Source: Bradyrhizobium yuanmingense (GTDB lineage Bacteria > Pseudomonadota > Alphaproteobacteria > Rhizobiales > Xanthobacteraceae). Taken from it: DNA of 64,000 nt. Location of the stretch: assembly GCF_029167105.1 (NCBI RefSeq), contig NZ_JARFML010000036.1, forward strand, positions 16,739-80,738, given 5' to 3'. Below the pieces are notes generated by a model. It saw only the letters and a program-made list of their open reading frames with translations, had not been told where the DNA came from and did not search any database. The translations under genes and the position numbers were made by a program. Below are positions 15,864 to 24,170 of this stretch, piece by piece (positions within the stretch are counted from its first letter, which is position 1; every line of letters begins with the position of its first letter).

Positions 15864-16490
15864 ATGAGAGCGTTCGACGATGCCACCAGACGGAATATCG
15901 CAGAGGCCTGCGCGGCCTTCGCGCGGCTGCCCGACACAGCCGAGCCGTCGGCGCTGAAGCGCGCCGCGGTGGTGCTGGCGCTGACCGAATCCGACGACGG
16001 TGGCGACACCGCCTTCCTGCTCACCAGGCGCGCCTCGCACCTGCGCGCCCATCGCGGCCAATGGGCGCTGCCCGGCGGACGCTGCGATGCCGGCGAGACG
16101 CCGGTCGAGGCGGCGCTGCGCGAGCTCGATGAGGAGCTCGCACTCGCGCTGTCAGGCGATGCGGTGCTCGGCCTGCTCGACGATTATCCGACGCGCTCGG
16201 GCTATCTGATCACGCCGGTCGTGGTCTGGGCGGCCGACAGTGCTGCGATCCGCCCGAACCCGGACGAGGTCGCCTCCGTTCATCGCATCGCGCTGGCCAC
16301 GATCGAGCGCGACGATGCCTTCGATTTCACGGAGATCCCCGAGAGCAGCCGCCGCGTGATCCGCTTCCATCACCAGATGAGCCTGATCCATGCTCCGACC
16401 GCGGCGCTGATCTACCAGTTCCGCGAGGTGCTGGCGGGGCGGCACACCCGCGTCACCGACCTGGAACAGCCGGTATTCGCCTGGACGTGA
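15864..16490 (+). CDS. Nudix CoA pyrophosphatase
   Basis: 208 residues. LTRRASHLRAHRGQWALPGG is the CoA-specific signature upstream of the Nudix box, and the box itself (about residues 71-94: GGRCDAGET... REL..E.) retains the catalytic glutamates. The enzyme cleaves CoA and oxidised CoA to 3',5'-ADP and 4'-phosphopantetheine. Length is normal for the NudL/COG0494 branch. Divergent from the thioesterase with a 70-bp shared promoter region, so coordinated control of CoA metabolism is possible. Confidence 0.92.
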   Translation: MRAFDDATRRNIAEACAAFARLPDTAEPSALKRAAVVLALTESDDGGDTAFLLTRRASHLRAHRGQWALPGGRCDAGETPVEAALRELDEELALALSGDAVLGLLDDYPTRSGYLITPVVVWAADSAAIRPNPDEVASVHRIALATIERDDAFDFTEIPESSRRVIRFHHQMSLIHAPTAALIYQFREVLAGRHTRVTDLEQPVFAWT

Positions 16491-16546
16491 CGATGGTAAA
16501 CGGCGCGTTAACGCGACGGTTACCGGATGCCTGCTAAGAAGGCAGC

Positions 16547-17764
16547 ATGCATCATTCGATTCGAAACAAATTGGCGCTGGTTCCGCTCGCGCTCGTCCTG
16601 ATCTCGCCCGCGGCGCGCGGCGCCGAGGCCGACGCGCTGTCGCCCGCCGTTCGCAATGCCAACGCCCAGCTGCTGTCGCAGTTTTTCGCGCAAGGCGCGG
16701 CGGCTTCGCCGGCCGTGCTCGAATATCGCCGCAAGCTCGCCGAATATCAGGCCGCGCGCGCCGCCTTCGATGCCGAGGCCGGCGCCTATTGGAGCCAGAT
16801 CTCCGAGAAGCGGAAGACCCGCAACGCCAAGCGGCGCAATGGGCAGCAGGTCACGCTCGATGATTACGTGCTGGAGCATCCGCCGCTCTATACCGGGCCG
16901 AAGAAGCCGGTGAATCCGGAGCCGGAGGAAACGCCTGACCGCCCCACAAGGAGGCCGATCCCGGTCGTCGCCGATTTCCTGCGTGCGGCGCAGGAACTCT
17001 ACCAGTTCACGCCGCAACGCCCGTCCAGCGAGCTCGAGTTCAAGCGCGCCTATGCGCGCTACGCTCTGGCCCATGGCCTGACGCGCGAGCAGGCGGTGCG
17101 CGTCTATTCGTTCGAGACCGGCGGCACCGGCAGTTACGACGTGCAGGCGGGCATCGAGCATGGCGGCAAGCGCGCGATCTCGACCGCGATGGGCTACAAC
17201 CAGCTGCTCACAACCAACAGCGTCGAACTGCTCGCTGAGCAGGGCCATGAACTGATCCGCGCGCTTTCCGAGAAGGTGGCGCGCACATCAGGACCGGCGC
17301 GGCCTGCGCTCGAGCACAAGCTCGCTGTCCTGAAGAAGATGGTGGCGCACGCGAAGTCGGTGCCCGATACCTGGTCGGAGCACGAGAAGATGGGCGCTAC
17401 GCCGCAGGGCTGGGCCATGCATGCGATGGTTCTCGACATCGATATCGGTCCGATGCTGCAGACCCACAAGCTGCTGACTTCGGTGCATTTCGCCCGGGCC
17501 AAGGGCCACACGCGCCCGCTCTCCGCGGCCGAGCTCGAGATGATGAACCTCACCGGCGACGGCACCGGCCTCGACATGGTGACGATGCCGCAGGCGATGC
17601 GCGAGCGGGTGCCGACCTCGAACTTCTTCCAGCGCGGCGGCTATGAGCGCAACCCGGTCGCGATCCGCCACAACACGGTGGCGAAGCTGCTGGCCGTGAC
17701 GGACGAGCGCATGGACGTGAACAGCGGCAAAGCCGGCGCAAGGGAATTGGCGGCGGCGTTTTAA
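16547..17764 (+). CDS. hypothetical secreted protein with lysozyme-like motifs
   Basis: 405 residues. A signal peptide ending near ARGAEA is followed by a helical N-terminal domain with YRRKLAEYQAARAAF, then a Pro-rich linker near residues 115-138. The C-terminal half contains VRVYSFETGGTGSYDVQ with Glu190 and then AISTAMGYNQLL at about 210-221. This spacing of an E-[ST]GG motif and an A-x-G-Y-x-Q motif recalls lytic transglycosylases, so a peptidoglycan-lytic role is possible. I do not recognise a named family. Divergence upstream is ordinary and the start ATG at 16547 follows AAGGCAGC. Confidence 0.75.
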   Translation: MHHSIRNKLALVPLALVLISPAARGAEADALSPAVRNANAQLLSQFFAQGAAASPAVLEYRRKLAEYQAARAAFDAEAGAYWSQISEKRKTRNAKRRNGQQVTLDDYVLEHPPLYTGPKKPVNPEPEETPDRPTRRPIPVVADFLRAAQELYQFTPQRPSSELEFKRAYARYALAHGLTREQAVRVYSFETGGTGSYDVQAGIEHGGKRAISTAMGYNQLLTTNSVELLAEQGHELIRALSEKVARTSGPARPALEHKLAVLKKMVAHAKSVPDTWSEHEKMGATPQGWAMHAMVLDIDIGPMLQTHKLLTSVHFARAKGHTRPLSAAELEMMNLTGDGTGLDMVTMPQAMRERVPTSNFFQRGGYERNPVAIRHNTVAKLLAVTDERMDVNSGKAGARELAAAF

Positions 17765-17784
17765 CTTGTCCTGCATTCCTCCGC

Positions 17785-17889
17785 TGTCATGCCCCGGCTT
17801 GACCGGGGCATCCAGTACGCGCGGCTTCCCATTGAGATCACAATGGCCTCTGGAATACTGGATCGTCCGCCTTCGCGGACGATGACACC
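17785..17889. repeat. REP-like repeat (GTCATGCCCCGG... family)
   Basis: Imperfect palindrome: a GTCATGCCCCGGCTTGACCG end and a GCGGACGATGACACC end, with CCAGTA / TACTGG internal pairing. The same family is seen at 20198-20279 and 58386-58493. Confidence 0.75.
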
Positions 17890-17927
17890 GGGTGTGTTGC
17901 GGCTGCGTCGCGCCTCCGCCTTGAGCC

Positions 17928-18233
17928 CTACTGGTCCGGCCCGAACTTGAACTTGCCGTCGCCCTCCAGATACGGGCCGGTGCGCATGTAGAGCTGGCCG
18001 TTGTGGCCGATGAAGAACAGCGTGCCCTTGGGCACCTTCTTGGCGCCCTTCAAGAGCTCGCCGGCGTTGCTGGTGCCCATCTTGTAGGAATAGGTCTTGC
18101 CGTCCTTGTCGTAGGCATAGCCGGTGTCGGACTTCAGCTCCCAGGGGGTCGCTGCGGTTTGCGCCAATGCGGGCACTGCCAATGCGCCGAGCGCGGCTGC
18201 GATTGCAAATGTCTTGATTGAAAATGCCGTCAT
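17928..18233 (-). CDS. hypothetical secreted protein, 101 residues
   Basis: Starts at an ATG preceded by GGAGG. A signal peptide (MTAFSIKTFAIAAALGALAVPALAQ) precedes a compact domain with KSDTGYAYDKDGKTYSYKMGTSN and GKFKFGPDQ at the end. It has no cysteines, so it may be a small periplasmic beta-rich domain. No family recognised. Confidence 0.75.
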   Translation of the reverse strand: MTAFSIKTFAIAAALGALAVPALAQTAATPWELKSDTGYAYDKDGKTYSYKMGTSNAGELLKGAKKVPKGTLFFIGHNGQLYMRTGPYLEGDGKFKFGPDQ

Positions 18234-18426
18234 CCCATCCTCCCAAGATCGGGACATTCCAAGATTGAACAAATCACGAACGCTGCGTCCCGGTCAATTT
18301 GCGATAGCGCCGCAGCGCATCACGTCTTGCCCAGCAGTTTGTGATTTTCCCTCCGTCCCTTCGCGACTATGTTCCGCTTTCCGTCTAGAACGCAACTCGA
18401 CAAAAATATTGGTGGGGGTGATTCGA

Positions 18427-18906
18427 ATGAACCTTGTCGTCAAAGCCTGCTCGGCCGCCGCGCTGTTGCTCACGGCGCTGGCGCCGGCCGCCCAAGCCGA
18501 TGACTACCGGCTCAGCCACAACCAGCGGATTTCGTGCAGCCGCGGCCTTGCCCCGGGCAAGCTGAACACGGCGACCTGCAAGTCCTACACCTATCTCTTC
18601 AACACCAGGACCTCGGAATATTTCCGCTGCCAGGTCTCCCTGGCGCTGACCCGCGACAACAAGGAAGTCATCAACGTCCAGACCGACGGCGGCTGCACCA
18701 AGAAGCCGCGCATTTTCGAGACCGATGGCAAGTACGATTTCGACGCCACCGAGACCGAGCCGCCGAACACCAATTCCTTCTTCGGCCCCGGCGGCTACTC
18801 GATCTGGGCCGCCGATGTCGGCGCGCAGAAGGTGCGCGGCTGCATCACCATCTCCTCCGGCCTCGGCTCCGACATCTCCAAATGCCTGGACATGACGTTC
18901 CAGTGA
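18427..18906 (+). CDS. hypothetical secreted protein, 159 residues
   Basis: ATG 18427 begins a signal peptide (MNLVVKACSAAALLLTALAPAAQA). The mature part carries six cysteines (ISCSR, ATCKS, FRCQV, GGCTK, GCITI, SKCLD), which suggests three disulfides in the periplasm. No recognised domain. The start is chosen because it opens the signal peptide; the only longer frame runs into a neighbouring gene on the other strand. Confidence 0.72.
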   Translation: MNLVVKACSAAALLLTALAPAAQADDYRLSHNQRISCSRGLAPGKLNTATCKSYTYLFNTRTSEYFRCQVSLALTRDNKEVINVQTDGGCTKKPRIFETDGKYDFDATETEPPNTNSFFGPGGYSIWAADVGAQKVRGCITISSGLGSDISKCLDMTFQ

Positions 18907-18934
18907 GGGAGCGCTCGATCGCCACTGCGTAGAC

Positions 18935-19062
18935 GGTGCGCTCCCTCCCCCGCCTGCGCGGGAGGGTTGGGGAGAGATGTCTCCGCACCGGGACACTCCC
19001 CTAGAGGAGAAAACCCTCACCCGCGCCTTCGGCGCGACCTCTCCCGCAAGCGGGAGAGGTGA
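18935..19062. repeat. intergenic repeat with CTCTCCCGCAAGCGGGAGAGG palindrome
   Basis: Contains the palindromes CCCCCGCCTGCGCGGGAGG near 18950 and ACCTCTCCCGCAAGCGGGAG near 19039. A related array lies at 35918-36076. The 336-bp gap before the TAXI gene holds this repeat and nothing else recognisable. Confidence 0.7.
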
Positions 19063-19242
19063 CCGAGCAAGCCGCTCCGGTTCGAACCTAACGCAACCCC
19101 AGTCACCTCGCCGCACCATCCGGTTCCAAAAGAAAGCCCAACCGGACGCCCCTTTGCCGCAGTCCTGTTTTGCCTTTTGGATGGGTTGACCCGCATCCCT
19201 CATCCGGCCAATTTCGCCGCCGGTTTGGGGAGAACAACAACC

Positions 19243-20190
19243 ATGAAACGGACGATTTTCGGCGCGGCCGCGGCTCTGGCTCTGGCGGCGTCGGCACCTT
19301 GCGCCCAGGCGCAATCCTTCATCAACGTGCTGACCGGCGGCACCTCCGGCGTCTACTATCCGCTCGGGGTCGCGATCGGAAAGATCTACGGCGAAAAGAT
19401 TCCGAACGTGAAGACGCAGGTGCAGGCCACCAAGGCGTCGGTCGAGAACCTGATCCTGCTGCAGCAGGGCCGCGGCGAGCTGGCGTTCACGCTGGGCGAC
19501 TCGCTGAAGGCTGCCTGGGACGGCGAGGAGGAGGCGGGCTTCAAGACCAAGCTCGACAAGCTCCGCACCATCGGCGCGATCTATCCGAACTACATCCAGA
19601 TCGTCGCGACCGCCGACAGCGGCATCAAGACGCTCGCCGATCTCAAGGGCAAGAGCCTGTCGGTCGGTGCGCCGAAATCGGGCACGGAGCTTAACTCCCG
19701 CGCGATCCTGGCCGCTGCCGGCATGAGCTACAAGGAGCTCGGCAAGGTCGAATATCTGCCCTTTGCCGAATCCGTCGATCTCATGAAGAACCGGCAGCTC
19801 AACGCCACGCTGCAATCGGCCGGGCTCGGCGTCGCCTCGCTGAAGGACCTCTCGACCTCGAGCCCGATCACGGTGGTGTCGGTGCCGAAGGAGACCGTCG
19901 ACAAGATCGGCCCGCCCTTCGTGGCGGCGACCATTCCGGCCAACACCTATACCGGCCAGGACAAGGACGTGCCGACTGCGGCCGTGATCAACTATCTGGT
20001 CACGAGCTCCGCCGTCTCGGATGATCTCGCCTACCAGATGACCAAGCTGGTCTATGAATCGCTGCCAGAGCTCGTCAATGCGCACGCGGCCGGCAAGGAG
20101 ATCAAGCTCGAGACCGCCGCCACCGGCAGCCCGGTCCCGCTGCACCCCGGCGCGATCCGCTATTACAAGGAAAAGGGGCTGATGAAGTGA
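19243..20190 (+). CDS. TAXI-family TRAP transporter solute-binding protein
   Basis: 315 residues from ATG 19243 after GGGGAGA. A signal peptide ending CAQAQS is followed by FINVLTGGTSGVYYPLGVAIGKIYGE, the typical TAXI opening. The binding core is a type-II periplasmic fold with LADLKGKSLSVGAPKSGTELNSRAILAAAG. Such proteins deliver organic acids or amino acids (for example glutamate or C4-dicarboxylates) to a fused TRAP permease. The permease gene follows after a REP-like repeat. Confidence 0.93.
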   Translation: MKRTIFGAAAALALAASAPCAQAQSFINVLTGGTSGVYYPLGVAIGKIYGEKIPNVKTQVQATKASVENLILLQQGRGELAFTLGDSLKAAWDGEEEAGFKTKLDKLRTIGAIYPNYIQIVATADSGIKTLADLKGKSLSVGAPKSGTELNSRAILAAAGMSYKELGKVEYLPFAESVDLMKNRQLNATLQSAGLGVASLKDLSTSSPITVVSVPKETVDKIGPPFVAATIPANTYTGQDKDVPTAAVINYLVTSSAVSDDLAYQMTKLVYESLPELVNAHAAGKEIKLETAATGSPVPLHPGAIRYYKEKGLMK

Positions 20191-20197
20191 TACAGGT

Positions 20198-20279
20198 GTC
20201 ATGGCCGGGCTTGACCCGGCCATCCATCCTCCAGGAGTTATTTCTTGATGGATGCCCGGGTCAAGCCCGGGCATGACGA
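20198..20279. repeat. REP-like repeat inside the TRAP operon
   Basis: Starts GTGTCATGGCCGGGCTTGAC and ends GGTCAAGCCCGGGCATGAC, an imperfect inverted pair across the gap between binding protein and permease. Same family as 17785-17889. Confidence 0.8.
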
Positions 20280-20298
20280 TTTCAGGCGGGGAATATCG

Positions 20299-22407
20299 AT
20301 GTCGCAGGCAGAGGCCACCGAGGCCCCAATCAAGGTCGAGTTCGACAATTTCGAGCATGGTTTTCCGGAAGGCTTCGGCCCGGGCTGGTGGGGCCGACTC
20401 GCCTACTGGATCGGCATCGCGTTCGCGATCTTCCAGCTCTATGTCGCCGCCTTCAACTATCTGCCGAGCCAGGTGGTGCGCGGCGTCCATGTCGGCTTCC
20501 TGCTCCTGCTGACCTTCGGCCTGATCGCCAATTTCACCGCGAAGAGCAATTTCGGCCGTGCGCTGGGCTGGGTGATCGGCGCCGCCGGCTTCTACTGCGG
20601 TCTCTACCAATGGATCTACTATGCCGACCTGATCGCGCGCGACGGCGATCCGACCAGGCTCGATCTCGCCGTCGGCACCCTGCTCGCGGTGCTGATCTTC
20701 GAGGGCACGCGGCGGCTGATGGGCGCGGCGCTGCCGCTGATGTGCGGCGCCTGTCTGCTCTATTGGTTCTTCGGGCAGTACCTGCCGTCGCCGCTCAACC
20801 ATCGCGGCTATGATTTCGACCAGATCGTCACGCATCTGTCGTTCGGCACCGAAGGCTTTTACGGCGTGCCGGTCTACGTCTCGGCGACCTACATCTTCCT
20901 GTTCATCCTGTTCGGCTCGTTCCTGGAGCGCGCCGGCATGATCCAGCTGTTCACCGATGTCTCGCTCGGCCTGTTCGGCCGCACCCGCGGTGGACCTGCC
21001 AAGGTCGCGGTGTTCGCCTCGGGCATGATGGGCACCATCTCCGGTTCGGGCGTCGCCAACGTTGTCACCGTCGGCCAGTTCACGATTCCCTTGATGATCA
21101 GGTTCGGCTATCGCCGCGCCTTCGCGGCGGGCGTCGAGGCGACGGCCTCGATGGGAGGCCAGATCATGCCGCCGGTGATGGGCGCGGTCGCCTTCATCAT
21201 GGCCGAGACGCTCGGCGTGCAATATTCGGAGATCGTCAAGGCCGCCGCGATCCCCGCGATCCTCTATTTCGCCTCCGCGTTCTGGATGGTGCATCTGGAA
21301 GCCGGCAAGCACGGCCTCGTCGGCATGAAGCGTTCGGAGATCCCGAGCGCCTGGAAGGCGCTGGTGACGCGCTGGTACCTCGTGCTGCCGCTCGCAGCGC
21401 TGGTCTACATGCTGTTCGAGGGTTTTACGCCGCTCTATGCCGGCAGCATGGGCCTTGCGCTGACGGTGACGCTGATCCTCGGCACCGCCATCACGACGGG
21501 CGCCTCCTCGAACGTGATCCGCACCATCTTCTGGGTCGGGCTCGCGCTCGTCGTCGCGGCATTGTCGCGCGACGGCCTCCAGATCGTGCCGGTCGCGACC
21601 GTCGTGGTCGGCCTGATCGTGATCACGGCGTTCGTGCGCGGCGGCTTCGCTGCGTTGCGCGCCTGCCGCGATGCGCTGGCCGAGAGCGCGAAATCCGCCA
21701 TCACCGTCGGCATGGCCTGCGCCATCGTCGGCGTCATCATCGGCATGATGTCGCAGACCGGCGTCGGCACCATTTTCGGCGGCTGGGTGATCGGTCTCGG
21801 CGAGAAGAGCCTGTTCCTGGCGCTGGTCATGACGATGGTGCTGTCGATCCTGCTCGGCACCGGCATCCCGACCATCCCGACCTACATCATCACCGCCGCG
21901 CTCGCGGCGCCCGCGCTGGCCAAGCTCGGCGTGCCTCTGATCGCGAGCCATATGTTCGCATTCTATTACGGCATCATGGCCGACCTCTCGCCGCCGGTGG
22001 CGCTGGCCGCGCTCGCGGCGGCGCCGATCGCCAAGGAGAATCCGGACAAGATCGGCTGGGAGGCGATGCGCATTGCGCTCGCCGGCTACGTCATTCCCTT
22101 CATCTTCGTCTATTCGCCGGCCTTGATGCTGCAGGCCGGCGATCCCATGGCGGCCAAGCTCGGCTTCTATGGCGCCGTGGCGCTCGCGAGCTTGAAGGCG
22201 CTGGTGGCGATCGGCCTGTTCGGCATGGCCGCGATCGGCTTCCTGTTCACGCGGCTGACGTTGATCGAGCGCCTGGTCGCGCTCGGCGCCGCATTCTGCC
22301 TGCTCGGCGAATTCCCGTTCAGCGACAGCGCGGGCTTCGTGCTCGCCGCCGCGCTCGCGCTGTGGCAATGGCGGCAGCGTCCGCCGGCACCGGTCGAGGC
22401 GGTGTGA
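20299..22407 (+). CDS. TRAP transporter fused permease (DctQM-type, TAXI class)
   Basis: 702 residues with about 16-18 hydrophobic segments, fusing the small 4-TM and large 12-TM TRAP subunits as is usual for TAXI systems. GSFLERAGMIQLF and GTGIPTIPTYIITAALAAPALAKLG are DctM-type signature regions. It would couple solute uptake to a Na+ or H+ gradient in the inner membrane. Start is taken at ATG 20299, because the upstream 54 bases are part of the repeat. The GTG start of the DUF1850 gene overlaps its stop by 4 bp. Confidence 0.93.
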   Translation: MSQAEATEAPIKVEFDNFEHGFPEGFGPGWWGRLAYWIGIAFAIFQLYVAAFNYLPSQVVRGVHVGFLLLLTFGLIANFTAKSNFGRALGWVIGAAGFYCGLYQWIYYADLIARDGDPTRLDLAVGTLLAVLIFEGTRRLMGAALPLMCGACLLYWFFGQYLPSPLNHRGYDFDQIVTHLSFGTEGFYGVPVYVSATYIFLFILFGSFLERAGMIQLFTDVSLGLFGRTRGGPAKVAVFASGMMGTISGSGVANVVTVGQFTIPLMIRFGYRRAFAAGVEATASMGGQIMPPVMGAVAFIMAETLGVQYSEIVKAAAIPAILYFASAFWMVHLEAGKHGLVGMKRSEIPSAWKALVTRWYLVLPLAALVYMLFEGFTPLYAGSMGLALTVTLILGTAITTGASSNVIRTIFWVGLALVVAALSRDGLQIVPVATVVVGLIVITAFVRGGFAALRACRDALAESAKSAITVGMACAIVGVIIGMMSQTGVGTIFGGWVIGLGEKSLFLALVMTMVLSILLGTGIPTIPTYIITAALAAPALAKLGVPLIASHMFAFYYGIMADLSPPVALAALAAAPIAKENPDKIGWEAMRIALAGYVIPFIFVYSPALMLQAGDPMAAKLGFYGAVALASLKALVAIGLFGMAAIGFLFTRLTLIERLVALGAAFCLLGEFPFSDSAGFVLAAALALWQWRQRPPAPVEAV

Positions 22408-22787
22408 GTCTCTGTCTTGCGACAGCCGGCGGCGTGAAGGCGCTGGCGCTGTCCGCGTTCACGCTCAGTTGGACGCATTCGATCGCCAAGGTCGAATGGC
22501 AGGAAGACTGGCGCCTCACACCCGCCGGCCTCGAGCTGGTGCAGGCCCGCGTCAAGGGCACCGGCCCCGGCATGGAGCCGCCGGCCGAGGCGCGGCTGGT
22601 CGACGGCTGGTTTCGATGGCGGCCGCAGCGTGCGCCGATGCCGGAATTGGTGCTCGGCAATTCCGGCGCGGCCGGGGAATGGCAACTCTGCCATGACGGG
22701 ACGTGCCGGACATTGTCGGCGATTGTCGGGCATCCCATTGGTGCTAACGTCACCAAAATGAGCATCTGCAAACAACAAGAGAAATAA
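22404..22787 (+). CDS. DUF1850 domain protein
   Basis: 127 residues starting at GTG 22404, which overlaps the TRAP permease stop (GTGA) and so is translationally coupled. It contains LSWTHSIAKVEWQEDWRLTPAGLELVQARVKG and LVDGWFRW, the standard DUF1850 elements. The domain is found next to TAXI-type TRAP transporters and is thought to help the transporter, though its function is unproven. The frame has an ATG 42 bases upstream inside the TRAP gene, but GTG 22404 fits the operon best. Confidence 0.88.
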   Translation: MSLCLATAGGVKALALSAFTLSWTHSIAKVEWQEDWRLTPAGLELVQARVKGTGPGMEPPAEARLVDGWFRWRPQRAPMPELVLGNSGAAGEWQLCHDGTCRTLSAIVGHPIGANVTKMSICKQQEK

Positions 22788-22795
22788 GGGAGATC

Positions 22796-23605
22796 ATGAT
22801 GGATCGGCTCAAGGGCAAGGTTGCGATGGTGGTGGGGGCCGGCTCAATCGGTCCAGGCTGGGGCAACGGCAAGGCGACCGCGGTGACCTTTGCGCGCGAG
22901 GGCGCGCAGGTGTTCTGCGTCGATCGCAATGGCGCTGCGGCCGAGGAGACCGCCAGGATCATCAGCGGCGAGGGCGGCAAGGCGATTGCGTTCACGGCCG
23001 ACGTGTCGCGCGCCAGCGAGATCGAGGCGATGGTCGCGGCGTGCCTGAAGGCCTATGGCCGCATCGACGTGCTCGACAACAATGTCGGCATCGCCGAGAT
23101 GGGCAGTGTTGTCGAGGTGAGCGAAGACAGCTGGGACCGCGTCTTCAGCGTCAACCTCAAGAGCGCCTATCTCGCCATGAAGCACGTGATCCCGATCATG
23201 GTGAAGCAGGGAAGCGGCTCGATCATCAACATCTCCTCGATCGCCTCGATCCGCCACATGGGCATCTCCTACGTCACCTACGGCACCTCGAAAGCGGCGA
23301 TGAACCAGATGACGCGCACCACAGCGATCGAGTTCGCGCGCCATCACGTCCGGGTCAACGCGATCCTGCCCGGCCTGATGAAGACGCCGATGGTCGAGCA
23401 CTCCGCAGGCCTCGCCGCCAGTTACGCCAAGGGCGATGTCGAGGCGATGTGGCGCGCGCGCGACGCGCAGGTGCCGATGGGTCATATGGGCGATGCATGG
23501 GACGTCGCCAACGCCGCGTTGTTCCTGGCCTCGGACGAGTCGAAATACGTGACCGGCATCGAGCTCGTTGTCGACGGCGGGATCACGTGCAAGGCCGGGG
23601 CTTGA
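22796..23605 (+). CDS. SDR family oxidoreductase
   Basis: 269 residues of classical short-chain dehydrogenase type. The cofactor loop reads GAGSIGPGWGNG near residue 14, an extended variant of TGxxxGxG that is typical of one SDR subgroup. DNNVGIAEMG replaces NNAG. Catalytic residues are NISSIAS (Ser) and YGTSK (Tyr-x-x-x-Lys). The C-terminal TGIELVVDGGITC is also SDR-like. It follows DUF1850 by 8 bp with GGGAG upstream, so it may be the enzyme for the compound imported by the TRAP system. Substrate unknown. Confidence 0.92.
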   Translation: MMDRLKGKVAMVVGAGSIGPGWGNGKATAVTFAREGAQVFCVDRNGAAAEETARIISGEGGKAIAFTADVSRASEIEAMVAACLKAYGRIDVLDNNVGIAEMGSVVEVSEDSWDRVFSVNLKSAYLAMKHVIPIMVKQGSGSIINISSIASIRHMGISYVTYGTSKAAMNQMTRTTAIEFARHHVRVNAILPGLMKTPMVEHSAGLAASYAKGDVEAMWRARDAQVPMGHMGDAWDVANAALFLASDESKYVTGIELVVDGGITCKAGA

Positions 23606-23683
23606 TCCAGCCCCAGCTTGCACGCAGCCCGCCGCTGCGAGTCATAGGCGATAGCCCTGGCCCGCAAGAAGGAAGCAGATCAT

Positions 23684-24019
23684 TCACAGCAGGGCGTATT
23701 GCGCGCGTTCGCGCCTGCTCAGCAGCGGCAGCGCCTGTTCCGCGATGTAGCGCTTGAAATGCGCGCTCTCCTGGTGCGCCCGAAAGGCGGCTTCGTCGCG
23801 GAACAACTCGTAGAACAGGAACTGGGCCGGATTGTCCCTGGCGCGCGAGATCAGGAACAGCTTGACGCCTGGCTCGCGCTGCGCCTGAGGGAGGAAGCCG
23901 CGCAGGATTTCAGCAACGCGGTCGACCTCTTCGGCCTTTGCTTCCCATTGCGCCACGACGAGAAGTCCGCCGCCGATGGCCGGGTGGCCGGTCTGTTGAT
24001 TCATTGCCTGTTCGGTCAT
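23684..24019 (-). CDS. antibiotic-biosynthesis monooxygenase (ABM) family protein
   Basis: 111 residues. GGGLLVVAQWEAKAEEVDRVAEIL and FLFYELFRDEAAFRAHQESAHFKRYI are the usual ABM elements, including the conserved H-x-x-S-x-HF pattern. Such small ferredoxin-like dimers oxidise phenolic or quinone-like substrates or act as stress enzymes. Convergent with the SDR gene. The ATG at 24017-24019 is used; an ATG five codons later is possible. Confidence 0.85.
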   Translation of the reverse strand: MTEQAMNQQTGHPAIGGGLLVVAQWEAKAEEVDRVAEILRGFLPQAQREPGVKLFLISRARDNPAQFLFYELFRDEAAFRAHQESAHFKRYIAEQALPLLSRRERAQYALL

Positions 24020-24170
24020 GATGGTGCTCCCTGAGAATTCTCCATTCGATAGCGCAGCTCTGGGCGACAATGGTTCGATGAAGATCGTAGTGCGAATGTC
24101 GCCGAACGGCCCAGCGTTCCGTCGCGGGTCGAATTGATTTCCTGCGCGAATTTCGCTACCGCCTTTTCCC

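Noticed and set aside
18385..22368. A 1327-codon minus-strand open frame opposite the TAXI/TRAP genes
   Set aside because: Its composition is the Arg/His/Gln/Ala bias expected for the antisense of GC-rich genes, it has no start signal or domain, and the plus strand carries well-recognised TRAP genes.
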